64,000 bases of DNA from Mesostigma viride (lineage: Eukaryota > Streptophyta > Mesostigmatophyceae > Mesostigmatales > Mesostigmataceae), in assembly GCA_009746045.1 (NCBI GenBank), contig RPFO01000084.1, positions 1,772,816-1,836,815 of the forward strand. The letters run 5' to 3'. Both the position numbers and the translations under genes were made by a program. Below the pieces are notes generated by a model that made no database searches, was not told the origin of the DNA, and was given only the letters and a program-made list of their open reading frames with translations. Shown in pieces: positions 42,091 through 51,007 of this stretch (position 1 is its first letter; the number at the start of each line of letters is the position of its first letter).

Positions 42091-42935
42091 GGCCCCCTGG
42101 CTGAGGGGGCCAGGGCCAGCTTGATATAATCCAATGCCTCCTTCATGTCCTCCCAGTACTTTGCCATTCCTGTTGCAAGCATAGCGTAGGTGTTTTTGTC
42201 AAGTTTGAGTTTCTCAAGGAAGGAACGCAGCAAGAACTTGTGATCTAGCTGCTGGACATCAGGACGTGCTTTGATGGCTAGCTCATATTTCTTGGTCTCA
42301 GCCACATAGTCTACGGAGGTGACCCTGTATTCCTCTACCCACCTGAATGCCCCATATATGTCCACAGATGAGGGGGTGGAGAGGAGGTCAGTTAGCTCCT
42401 TCATGAAGGCCTCCCAAACTGCCCTAGCCTGCGTGTCCTGCCACTTGGGATACCTACGCTGGAAGACAAGGATGAGATTCTGAATCTGAGAGGAGGACTG
42501 ATGGTAAAAATCCCCCTGCATGAGAGATCCAAACCAATTCTTGACATTCAGTTCCTCCCTAGCCAGCTGAAGAGAGAGAAGTGCATGATTCCCCTGCTCC
42601 CTAGTATACCCCTCAGGCAGCCCCCTGACATTAATCCTATCCACAGGACGGTTTTCATTGTATGTGGGCCACCTGGAGGGGGATGCAGGGGGTGAGGGAG
42701 AAGATGGTGTTGCTGCTGCAGCATTCACAGGAGAGACATGCTGAGAGGGAGTGCTACTGAGTGAGCTGAGCAGGAGAGGCAAGCATGGGCTGTGTAGGAT
42801 GGGTAGGCAACATAGGGGTGGGCTGGGTGGGGGTGTGAGTATGTGTGACTTCCCGCCTCCTGCTGCGGGCCTCCTCCCAGTCATGGAAGGTGGGAGAGAG
42901 AGACACGTCATCGTCAGTAGGGTTAGTAAAATCAT
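42075..42935 (-). CDS. Gag, element F
   Basis: 286-residue ORF. After a Ser/Pro-rich N-terminus it shows a helical capsid-like region (INVRGLPEGYTREQGNHALLS, VWEAFMKELTDLLS, KYELAIKARPDVQQLDHKFLL). No zinc knuckle inside; the cysteine cluster is at the start of the pol ORF. It overlaps the upstream ORF at 42754-43539 and pol at 42075-42090, so translation probably uses frameshifting or reinitiation. The frame looks whole. Confidence 0.65.
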   Translation of the reverse strand: MILLTLLTMTCLSLPPSMTGRRPAAGGGKSHILTPPPSPPLCCLPILHSPCLPLLLSSLSSTPSQHVSPVNAAAATPSSPSPPASPSRWPTYNENRPVDRINVRGLPEGYTREQGNHALLSLQLAREELNVKNWFGSLMQGDFYHQSSSQIQNLILVFQRRYPKWQDTQARAVWEAFMKELTDLLSTPSSVDIYGAFRWVEEYRVTSVDYVAETKKYELAIKARPDVQQLDHKFLLRSFLEKLKLDKNTYAMLATGMAKYWEDMKEALDYIKLALAPSARGPWVPL

Positions 42936-43539
42936 GATGCAGCCAGGTAGGCAACCACCTACCCGCCCCTTTCAGGATGGCATTGTGCAGGAGCTCCAGG
43001 AGTCGCACCAGGCGAACCCTGTTGCCCTGCACCCTCCTCCCTGAGAGGAGGGCCTGCAGGGCAGGCAGCAAGTCGTCACACACCCTGCGTGTGTCCGCGT
43101 GGAGGTTGGGCAAGCCCAGGATGTGCGTGATAATCGCACACACCAGGCTGCCCGCCTCCGCGACGTGCATCTGCTGGCTCCTGTCGGCCAGCCCACGGAA
43201 GGAGGCTGTGGCAGCCTGAATGGCCCGCCACACAGGCTCATCACAGGGTGATGAAGTCCCGACCTTCCAGATCGCCGTCCAGCCGTGCCGGCTGCTGCCC
43301 TGCCAGGTGGGACCCTGAGGCCCCTCCGGCCCAGCCAGGGCCTTGTCCCTGTTGCGGCTAGAGGGGGCCTGCCCCCCAGAGCCGCTGGAGGTGCCAGTGA
43401 CACCCTCCATGGGAGTTACCTCCCCCGCCTGCGCCGGAGGCGCCGGCGTCGCTGCCGGGGTCCCTGCGACCCCGGGAGCTGGCGTCGCCGCCGGGGTCCC
43501 TGCAACCCCGGTGGCCTCCTCAGCCACCTGGCCCCCCAC
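42754..43539 (-). CDS. ORF upstream of gag, element F
   Basis: 261-residue ORF overlapping the start of gag. The N-terminus has tandem Ala/Pro/Gly repeats (VAGTPAATPAPG twice). The middle is helical (AGSLVCAIITHILGLPNLHADTRRVCDDLLPALQALLSGRRVQGNRVRLVRLLELL) and is followed by WLPTWLHHDF. No known family, but position and helical pattern match ORF1 of D. Possibly an assembly or RNA-binding factor; this is inference. Confidence 0.5.
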   Translation of the reverse strand: MGGQVAEEATGVAGTPAATPAPGVAGTPAATPAPPAQAGEVTPMEGVTGTSSGSGGQAPSSRNRDKALAGPEGPQGPTWQGSSRHGWTAIWKVGTSSPCDEPVWRAIQAATASFRGLADRSQQMHVAEAGSLVCAIITHILGLPNLHADTRRVCDDLLPALQALLSGRRVQGNRVRLVRLLELLHNAILKGAGRWLPTWLHHDFTNPTDDDVSLSPTFHDWEEARSRRREVTHTHTPTQPTPMLPTHPTQPMLASPAQLTQ

Positions 43540-43941
43540 GCTGGGCGGGGGAGCCCGCTGCTGAGGTGGACCCTCTGACCTGCCAGAGGGTCCTGGGTGG
43601 TTTCACCACCCATGGGCGTGGTAGGGGCGACTGCCGCCCCGCGCTCCGTCGCAGGCGGCATCGCAGCCGCCTCGCGCCTCTCCGGGCCCCAGCCAACTGG
43701 CGTGACTTGGGGCCACGGCGCCAACGGAGTCAGCGTGATCTCCTGTTGGCGACCACGCGCAGCGCCTCTCTCTGACGCTGCCTGGACGCCCACTGATCCA
43801 CAGTGCCGGGTGGTGCCTCGGCCTATTGGCGAAACACCACATCCAAACTGCCACCTGGATCAGGTGGAACTGCATCCGCAAACGACCCTCGAGCATCGTT
43901 TGCGTCCGATGAACCTCTATCGCATGTCGGCTCATCTGGAG

Positions 43942-44508
43942 TCAGCTGAAAACGCTGCGAATGATCCAGCCGTTCACCGAAATGAACGCTGGGATGTCAT
44001 CTTCCCCGATGGGGAGAAGATGCGGTAAGCGCCCGAACGCGACAGGCGGCGGAACATGCGCACCATACCGGTCGATGTCCAGGATGGCCATCTGTCGGCC
44101 CACCGAGAGATTGCCAGACGTCGCTGGCGTCTGGGAAGAAATCTCTAGCGAAGGCCGTGGCCTCACAGGCGGCACCTCCCCGTCCTCTTCCGAGGAGTCA
44201 CTCCGTTCACGACCCCCATCACCTGCGACGGGGGAATTACGTGCCCGGGGGACCTGCCCCCCGGGTGCCATGGCGGACGAGCCGCCAGTGGCAAACGGAC
44301 GTCCGCTCGCCATCCCCCGGGCGCCGGTCCCCACCTGCGGGGTCCGACGCCTGGGGTGGTCGGCGACCACCGTGCGGAAGGTGACGCTAGGCGTCACCCT
44401 CGCTGCATCGTTGGCGGAGGGCGTGCCCTCCGGCTGGAGTCGGGGGGATGTGCGCCTGGCAGGCGCCTTCCCCTTGTTGTTGTTGTCGTTGACGTTGTTG
44501 GAAGCCAT
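43942..44508 (-). CDS. First ORF of element F
   Basis: 188-residue ORF beginning MASNNVNDNNNKGKAPARR about 30 nt after the P site. It is low-complexity, Arg/Pro/Ser rich and followed by a short ordered end (RQMAILDIDRYGAHVPPPVAFGRL). No domain recognised. Leader ORFs in this position occur in A1, A2 and D as well. The region 43540-43941 between this ORF and the next may have been coding but is not open in one frame. Confidence 0.45.
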   Translation of the reverse strand: MASNNVNDNNNKGKAPARRTSPRLQPEGTPSANDAARVTPSVTFRTVVADHPRRRTPQVGTGARGMASGRPFATGGSSAMAPGGQVPRARNSPVAGDGGRERSDSSEEDGEVPPVRPRPSLEISSQTPATSGNLSVGRQMAILDIDRYGAHVPPPVAFGRLPHLLPIGEDDIPAFISVNGWIIRSVFS

Positions 44509-44538
44509 GTTTTTTGTTTTTCGGAAAAAATAAAAAGC

Positions 44539-44549
44539 TTTTCAGTCCA
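44539..44549 (-). promoter_or_regulatory. P site after 5' LTR, element F
   Basis: Sense TGGACTGAAAA directly after the AACT end of the LTR. Its 11-nt complement is at 11827-11837. Uniquely among the five families it starts TGG, so a tRNA could in principle also pair here. Confidence 0.7.
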
Positions 44550-45005
44550 AGTTGGAACGAGTCTAACGACGATGGACAACTGCCGAAAGCTGAAAGGGAA
44601 CGATGGTTGTATTAGCAATAATACAATGAGAGTAGCGTAAGCTTGAGGGCTCAGAATGGAACGTCTGGGCAAACGCGGGTGCTGCGGCACTCCCCAGTGC
44701 TACGCCTATATGCCTATGGCAGTGCTACCTGCAGCACCTACCAGTGGACAACTGTACACTGCAATGCCATGCGACCACGTCACTAGCATCAACTACACTC
44801 GGCCCGTCAGACCCGGATAACCCGGATCTGGCGGGTCGAGCTAGAGTCTAGGCACAGTCTGGCACTAACCGCACATCAGTCCACATGACACCTCAGTACC
44901 GTACACCCTGCCGTACAGTACTGAGGTGTCCCGCTCAGCCGCGGTAGGCAATACGCGGCGCGCAGGCCGAAAATCCGTGTGTCAGCCTAAGCATCTCATC
45001 TAACT
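44550..45005 (-). repeat. 5' LTR of element F
   Basis: 456 bp, AGTTGGAACGAG to CATCTAACT, followed by the target duplication CCCCA (45006-45010). Confidence 0.88.
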
Positions 45006-45213
45006 CCCCAAGACCGCGGAGTTTTTCCACGAGTGCTGCCAGCGCCGTGAAGACCGCCTCGACCTCGAGGGTCAGACCGCCCCGTGGTCTGCCCGCACGT
45101 GGTCCTCGTATTGGCGGCAGCGCCTGTCACTCGCCCAGCTCACTCGCACCGTGGCTGATGATGTGTTATTCCGCCGCACCCGGGCCGACTTTGTCGCGAC
45201 CCATGCGGTCTAG
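45006..45213 (+). pseudogene. LINE1: C-terminal coding end, 3' segment
   Basis: Continues LINE1 after element F: KTAEFFHECCQRREDRLDLEG, then WSARTWSSYWRQRLSLAQLTRTVADDVLFRRTRADF and a stop at 45211-45213. It aligns closely with LINE2 at 54180-54390 (APWSARTWTSYWRQRLS). The two flanks join in frame across a single CCCCA, so this end of the LINE was still open when F inserted. Confidence 0.65.
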
Positions 45214-45439
45214 ATCCCTTCCAGGCCTGCATGGTGGGCCGGCAGCGCTGTTGCTGCGTGTAGTTTTGTGATGTATAGTTAGTTGTACCTTGTGCAGCTG
45301 GCGTGATCCTTGGATGTCCGTGTCAGATTACGGTTAATTTCTTCAGGGTTGTTCTCCCAGTTATGGGGTTTTTCCTTGTGTTGCATGCCCATCTCACCTC
45401 CGTAATCTATCATTCTCAATGAATATATATTCATCGGTT
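45214..45439 (+). repeat. LINE1 3' untranslated region with repeat X
   Basis: Non-coding tail of LINE1. 45278-45433 is the reverse complement of 54553-54701 (dispersed repeat X), whose landmark words include TAGATTACGGAGGTGAG and CCTGAAGAAATTAA. Immediately after it a second truncated LINE copy starts at about 45440. Confidence 0.6.
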
Positions 45440-45551
45440 TTCTGCCACGCGAACATCCGGTCCGAGGATGCGGATGGCGCTGCCTTCTATTCCCCCAACC
45501 ACCGGCCTGACATCGTGGTGCTGGACTTTGAGGGGGGTGGCCGGCATCTGC
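45440..45551 (+). pseudogene. LINE2: PD-(D/E)XK-like region, 5' segment
   Basis: The open frame reads FCHANIRSEDADGAAFYS, then HRPDIVVLDFEGGGRHL, and is cut by element E at TCTGC. It is the same conserved region as LINE1 but starts about 75 nt further upstream. 5' truncated. It sits head-to-tail with LINE1. The rest is at 54012. Confidence 0.6.
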
Positions 45552-46005
45552 AGTTGAGCCAGGTGGCTCATATGCAATGGATGCCACTATAATACAGATT
45601 AGTACAGCGTTGAAAGAATTAGTATTGGCATCCGCATAATAGTACAATAGTAGAAGCCAGTCAGCTGCTAAGGATCGGAATATGTCCTTGGTAGTTGTGC
45701 TGCTTCTGGTGCGACGTCAGAATAACCTGCGCCGTACAATCGTATCTAGCGCAAAGTCTTTGTATGCGCCTAGTATCTGCAGTACCAAATAGTTGGTTGC
45801 TGCAAGTGTTTTTAGAAGGATCTATTCCACGTAAGTCATTGACGTGGATTCGTTGACGCAATCAATTGCGCGTTGACGAGAGTGAAAGCAAACGCAATAT
45901 ATTCAATTGCTGTGCGTAAAGTCATTAACGAAGTTGAATACGAAAGCAAAGAACATATGTGTGTGTCTTCAATTATAAAGCATCAAGACTTGTTCCAGCA
46001 TAACT
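45552..46005 (+). repeat. 5' LTR of element E
   Basis: AGTTGAGCCAGGTGG to GTTCCAGCATAACT, preceded by TCTGC (45547-45551). Partner 53558-54011. Confidence 0.9.
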
Positions 46006-46015
46006 TGTATTGAGA
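46006..46015 (+). promoter_or_regulatory. P site after 5' LTR, element E
   Basis: TGTATTGAGA follows the LTR directly. Its exact complement TCTCAATACA is at 53506-53515. Confidence 0.65.
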
Positions 46016-47161
46016 ATTGTGTTTACACCATGCATCGACATAACATCGCCTACTTTTCAAATTTTTCAATGGAGTCTGATCGTCGCTCTTCTATGTAGCC
46101 CTGCTGACAGTGGTGACGAAAAGCGTGGACACCACCGGCCTTCGGACAGTGATGAGGAAGGGCCAGAAAGAAAGCGGGCGGAAAAGATATCAAATCTCAA
46201 GGCGATGCACGACTTGCGAGGCAACATACTAGCTCCTATTTCTAGACGCCCCTCGCTGAACGAGCGGCAGGCCTTTGTACATAAGATGGTGGCCCAGCTG
46301 GTGGAGCTGATAGAGGAGTTGAAGATAGAGAAGCCGCTGGAATTTCTTCGGTCCACGCGTTTGTACGACTCGTCAGCAAACCTGAGGTTTTTCAAGCTGC
46401 TCGAGAGGGGAGCAAACAACAAGGCGCCCCTCGATTGGTTTCTGAGGGAGGTAATTCGTCTTTTCCAGCCGAAGCAGGAGGATTTACTGATGGAGCACCT
46501 CGGTAATTTCGTCGGCTGGATGTGCCCTCCGGGGTGTGATCGCTTGGAGAACTTCCGGGAGTACTGCGATATGCTGGACGAGAGTATAATTCCGTGGGAT
46601 CCGGCAGTCCAGCTTATTCAATGGGTCCGGGCGGCGGATTTTAGCCCGGAGGAGCGGACGTGCGTCATGTCCCAGTTGAGCGGTTGCTTGGCTGACCTGG
46701 TCGAGGGTCGTCGTCGCTTGGAGACGCTGCTGAGCGGATCGAAGCTGGCCGATCTGACTGCCAGAACTGCAAAGGTAAGCAAGGTGAGTGAGTCCCCTGC
46801 TAACATGCAGTCTTTGGCAGCCGAGGTCAGCCGTACGCACACGTTGCTGGGTCGCTTGTCCGTTCCTGCTCAAGGGTCGCAGCTGGCTGTGTGCACTTTT
46901 TGCGGCAAGTCTGGCCATGCAGCAGCTGTGTGCAGGTCAAGACAGAAGCAAGCTGGCTGCAACTACTGTGGAAAGCCCGGTCATATGGAGGACGTGTGCA
47001 GATTCAAGAAGAGGATCATTCATCCGGTTTCCAACATCCCGGCGGGTCGCCCACCTGCTCCTCAAGGGCGGGCCTGCTGGAAGTGTGGTCGTCTTGGGCA
47101 TCTCTCCAAGAAGTGCCCCAGCCACAAGAATCCCAGCCCCAAGGATGAGCAGAAAAATTAG
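46010..47161 (+). CDS. Gag with three CCHC knuckles, element E
   Basis: About 380 codons; the exact start is unclear because the frame is open from just after the LTR without an early ATG. A charged N-terminus (RPSDSDEEGPERKRAEK) is followed by a helical capsid-like region (FVHKMVAQLVELIEELKIEK, LDWFLREVIRLF) and three nucleocapsid zinc knuckles: CTFCGKSGHAAAVC, CNYCGKPGHMEDVC and CWKCGRLGHLSKKC (46890-47120). Three knuckles is more than the one usual in copia Gag. No separate ORF1 is seen upstream, in contrast to A, D and F. Confidence 0.75.
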   Translation: MRIVFTPCIDITSPTFQIFQWSLIVALLCSPADSGDEKRGHHRPSDSDEEGPERKRAEKISNLKAMHDLRGNILAPISRRPSLNERQAFVHKMVAQLVELIEELKIEKPLEFLRSTRLYDSSANLRFFKLLERGANNKAPLDWFLREVIRLFQPKQEDLLMEHLGNFVGWMCPPGCDRLENFREYCDMLDESIIPWDPAVQLIQWVRAADFSPEERTCVMSQLSGCLADLVEGRRRLETLLSGSKLADLTARTAKVSKVSESPANMQSLAAEVSRTHTLLGRLSVPAQGSQLAVCTFCGKSGHAAAVCRSRQKQAGCNYCGKPGHMEDVCRFKKRIIHPVSNIPAGRPPAPQGRACWKCGRLGHLSKKCPSHKNPSPKDEQKN

Positions 47162-47181
47162 ATGCCCTGTCAAGTCCTGAT

Positions 47182-48758
47182 GTGCCTGTGCCTTGCACCG
47201 GGCTTGCACAGGAAGATGTTACAAATGCGGACGAGGTCCAAGGGGGGCCCCATGGGGACGGGACCCCATATGTATCACAGCCTGAACTGATCTCAGACAA
47301 GCAATGTTCTTGGGCACATGGGAACCCTTATGCTGTACTCTGTCACGATGATGATGACTCAGCCAAGGGAATACTGGCTGAGGTGAATGAACCAGCTGAT
47401 GCTGCAACAGCTGATGATCAATACTGCTTGCCTGAATGCAATAATAACGAAATAAATAATTTTCCAGCCCTGGCTGATTGTCAGGCTGAAGGTATTGACA
47501 TTTCCCACACTGAGTTGGCCAAGAAATTGCATGTTATATTATTATTTGTGGCCATGGGTCTAATGCCTTGCCCCTGTGTGCTAAGTTGAGAAGCAAGGGG
47601 TTGGTAACTGCATTGAGGCAAGTTATGGCCAAGTGTGGATGTTCCCAGCTGGCCACCTCGTAATCACACGAAAACCCCACCTGTGGAGAGAGGGCATAAA
47701 CAAGTGGATATCCTCTTCTTCTCAGGATGGATCGAAGCACTTGCCGTATATCATGGCAGTGGATGAGTGGTCTAGATATAAGGCCTTAGAGCCTATGGTC
47801 TCCATGCATAAAGAACACTTATATGTGGCTATGCAGTTGGTGCTAGCACATTTTCCTGTGATTACCCACGTGCAAACTGACCTTCAATTCAGGCCCCTTC
47901 AGCAGGTGGCCGGATCTTCTGGATTGGAGTTCCTTGTGTTCGTGGGCCGAGAGGATCATGAGGCTCAAGGGAAGATCAATAAAATGGCCAGTGAAGTCAA
48001 GAAGTTACAGGCATCCGGTGACTACCCGGGTTTGCTTAAAACTAATTACCTGGATAGGACGGCTGCTTGTAGGGCCCTTGAATCAACTTGAAATGAGGGC
48101 AGAGTGTTGAGGATCCCATTTACTGATCTATGGGTGACTCCTAAGGGCCTGAATTATTCTTTGTACCCTGAATCCACGATGAAAGCCTGGAATCAATATT
48201 TAAATGATGAGCATCTCAGGCTGAAGAGAAAAGATAGATATCGGGGTTCCATGAATTTTAACCAAGGTCAGGCTGTATGGGTCTATAAGGAGGGACCTCC
48301 TCTCAAGAGGGGGAAATGGAAAGGCCCTGCTGTTACTAAGGACCTCCAGGTAGACCAGAAAACTGCTGATGTGGAACGTGATGGAAGGGTCTATCACGTA
48401 TCTTGGCACAGGATCAAACCAGTTTTGCCCGATGTAGATGTGTTGGGCCCAAATAATAAGAACAATCCGGGCAATGAAGAACTGGTCGTCCCATCAGTAC
48501 GTCAAGAGGTAAACCAAGCGAAGCCAAGCCAAACCCAACTCGGCGGTCTGCTACCCACATGGCAAGAGGCAATGCAGGGGGGACCATCTGAATCTGATCT
48601 GACCGGTGTACGTACAACGGGATGACGAACAGATGAGGGTTGCTTTGTCCTGCCCTATGACTGCATCTCATGGAGGGAGTTTTGTAGAGCTGGGGTGTGG
48701 CATTGCACTCCCTGCGGGGGCCACAATAGGTGAAGAGGCAAAGCTAAGTGAGGCTGTA
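47182..48758 (+). pseudogene. Integrase region, element E, broken
   Basis: Fossil integrase directly after gag. Recognisable parts are YIMAVDEWSRYKALEP (first catalytic Asp), VQTDLQF (second Asp), a degenerate EDHEAQGKINKMASEVKKL where the GQQGAIER motif should be, and the SH3-like end AVWVYKEGPPLKRGKWKGPAV with VYHVSWHRIKP. No protease precedes it. Ends at the DNA transposon. Confidence 0.7.
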
Positions 48759-51007
48759 TCCGGGCACACCGGAATTATTTCGCGCCAAAAAATTCGCGCC
48801 GGTACCCGGCACGTGAAATTGTGGTGCACGATGCGCGTAGCCCTTGCGCCAAGTTGGCCATGGCGACGTGCGTTAGGTAATAAATGCAGTAATATGGCAA
48901 TAAGACCGCAGAAAATTATGCAGATGCGTCAAATCAAAGTTTCATCATGATCTTGCGTAGCCGAAGATGCATTATTGACGAGATCGATGCCATTTTTCAT
49001 CCGCGTTTGCGAGGGGGTCTGGCCCGGAAATCTTGCCGCAACGAATAAGCAGCAATACATGCCTACAGCGATAATTACAAAGGTTCTTAGTCCCTAGCGA
49101 TGCAGAAAGCAACGTTCATTAACGGGGAGATTGAAAATGTTAAAGAACCTTTTATTTTATTACTTTTCCTCGTCATTTTCGGAAAGAAAACGCCAGGTCC
49201 TGCTTTATGCGCTGTCAACCCGTCCATGGGTGGCTGGCATTTCTTGCGCGCCTTGTCAGGAAAGATAGCATGCCATTGTACGTCTATTATCCAGTGGTTA
49301 CCCCCGAAGTCTATTGCGTTTAGAAATCCCTTTATTCTAAGCTTTCAGCACGGTTTCCTGGAAGGGTGCGTTGTTTTGTTCGCCGCTTGCTGCATGCACG
49401 TCTCTAGTTTTCCGGCAGCTTTCAACCGATTCGCTTACGTTATGCGTGGCAAGCTCTGAAATCCTGTCTAGGATTGGGTAATATCAAGGTAAGCTGCTAC
49501 GTTAATGTAATGATATATGGAAGGATTTGGATGGCAGAGTGCTTATATTGCATATTCAACACGTACCCCGGCATGCCTCGAGGGCGGCATGCAACAAGCT
49601 GGCGAGCATATGAACCGTGCGTCTCAACGTGCTGGGAAACAAGGTGGCTATACTTCTCTTGCTGGCCATGCTTTGTATATGTGTAAGCTATGCTTACGTG
49701 TGTGTCCTCTTTAGATTTGTGGATCACAGCCACTATGCTTCACAATCAATGTGCTCTCAAGGATGCTAGCCATGCTTATGAGGATGGCTGCAAGCCATTT
49801 CTCTTATGGCTTTGCTGTATTTCGTGTTTGCGCTTACAGTTCTGTTTTGTTGGTTGGTTTTTGAACGGGGTGATGTGAACCTGCAGGGTTAGAACATTGT
49901 GTTATTATTGCTGGTTGATTGAGGCATCATCCTCTACTCTAAGTCAGCATAGCACGTGTAGATGAGCATGCTGTTTATGCACCTTATTGTTGAGCATGGT
50001 TTACAACCATGGTGAGGTGTGGGGTGTGGCTAGCATGTACGAGTCACCCATCTAATCCCACATGTTTCTGTTGCTATTGAACGTTGCTTGGGCCTCTAAA
50101 CATTTCTGTTATTACCAATGAAGATTGCCAACTATGCTACCATAGTGTGGTGCTGCATGCTATGAATGACCTCTCTAGTACTCAAGGCTCATGCTCAGCT
50201 TGATCCTGCATTTGGTGGCTGTTTGTATAACTCAATTGGCAGCCGTCTATGTTAGGATTCTGATGATTTGTGGTGGGCAGGTGATGAAAAGGGTTATGTT
50301 TGAGCTCATGCCAGTCTATACTAGGGTTGAGGGGTGGCAGTTGAGGACACTAGTTTATGCCATCAGTCTAGCTCAGAATGACCTGAATTTTGATTCCAAG
50401 ATAGTTTGCATGATAAATAACTTGCTGGCACCTTGTTTGCCCCACTTGGTGGTGGGCAAGGGGGTGATTGGTGCAGCCATTTGGCATAAAACCGTATTTT
50501 CGTGCATTTTTTTTTTTCATACAAAAGTGATGTTTGTTCACATACGTGGTCAGAATGAGCTGAAAATTGGTCCCATTGATATTCCCACCCTGTGGAAGTT
50601 ATCTATGTCTCCCTGGGCCCAACCCATGCGTATTTGATTTGATTTTTGTTTTTTAGTCACAAAAAAGACGTATTTTTTGGTAAACTGCCAAAATATGCCC
50701 AGACGTGCGATTTTGGTGCTGCAAATTAGCTCCATTCCTTGGTCTGGGTGGGAATTTTACTGGAATATGGTGTTTGGTCCACAAGTGTGGGGGGGTTGTC
50801 CTAGGCAATCCGTGCTTTTAGGGGGTGTGCGCGCTAAAAATAGCTCCGTGCACATGGATGGTGATGGGCCTTGAACTCAAAAAGTAGCCAGATGCATGCC
50901 CAAGGGTCATATTTATGGTCCCCCATCATAATTTGCATTGCCAGAATGGGTATTGAGTGCAAAACATGTGTATTCAATTTGGGGGGGTTCAGGTGTGTCC
51001 GGACCCC
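48759..51007. mobile_element. 2.25-kb DNA transposon, copy 2 (in element E)
   Basis: Near-identical to copy 1 (31241-33492) in the opposite orientation. End B is at 48759 (TCCGGGCACACCGGAATT, slightly changed) and end A at 51007 (GGTGTGTCCGGACCCC). It is inserted between the integrase and protease parts of E. The unrecognised ORFs of copy 1 recur here with only a few differences. No target duplication seen. Confidence 0.75.

Larger units (their letters stand above)
11246..45005 (-). mobile_element. Copia-like element F, 33.8 kb with nested insertions
   Basis: Outermost LTR element. LTRs at 11246-11707 and 44550-45005 are flanked by CCCCA on both sides, a perfect 5-bp target duplication inside LINE1. 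Coding is on the minus strand: ORFs upstream of gag, gag, then pol with zinc knuckle, integrase and protease, ending at 39646 where A2 is inserted. The RT and RNase H part that should lie left of A2 is not seen and was probably lost with the rearrangement at 12.8 kb. The LTRs differ by about 3-4 substitutions plus small indels in 456 bp, so the insertion is recent. Broken by insertion and deletion. Confidence 0.85.

Noticed and set aside
41536-42129. Long plus-strand ORFs with poly-Val and poly-Leu
   Set aside because: They are other-frame readings of the TTG repeat that encodes Asn in element F on the minus strand.
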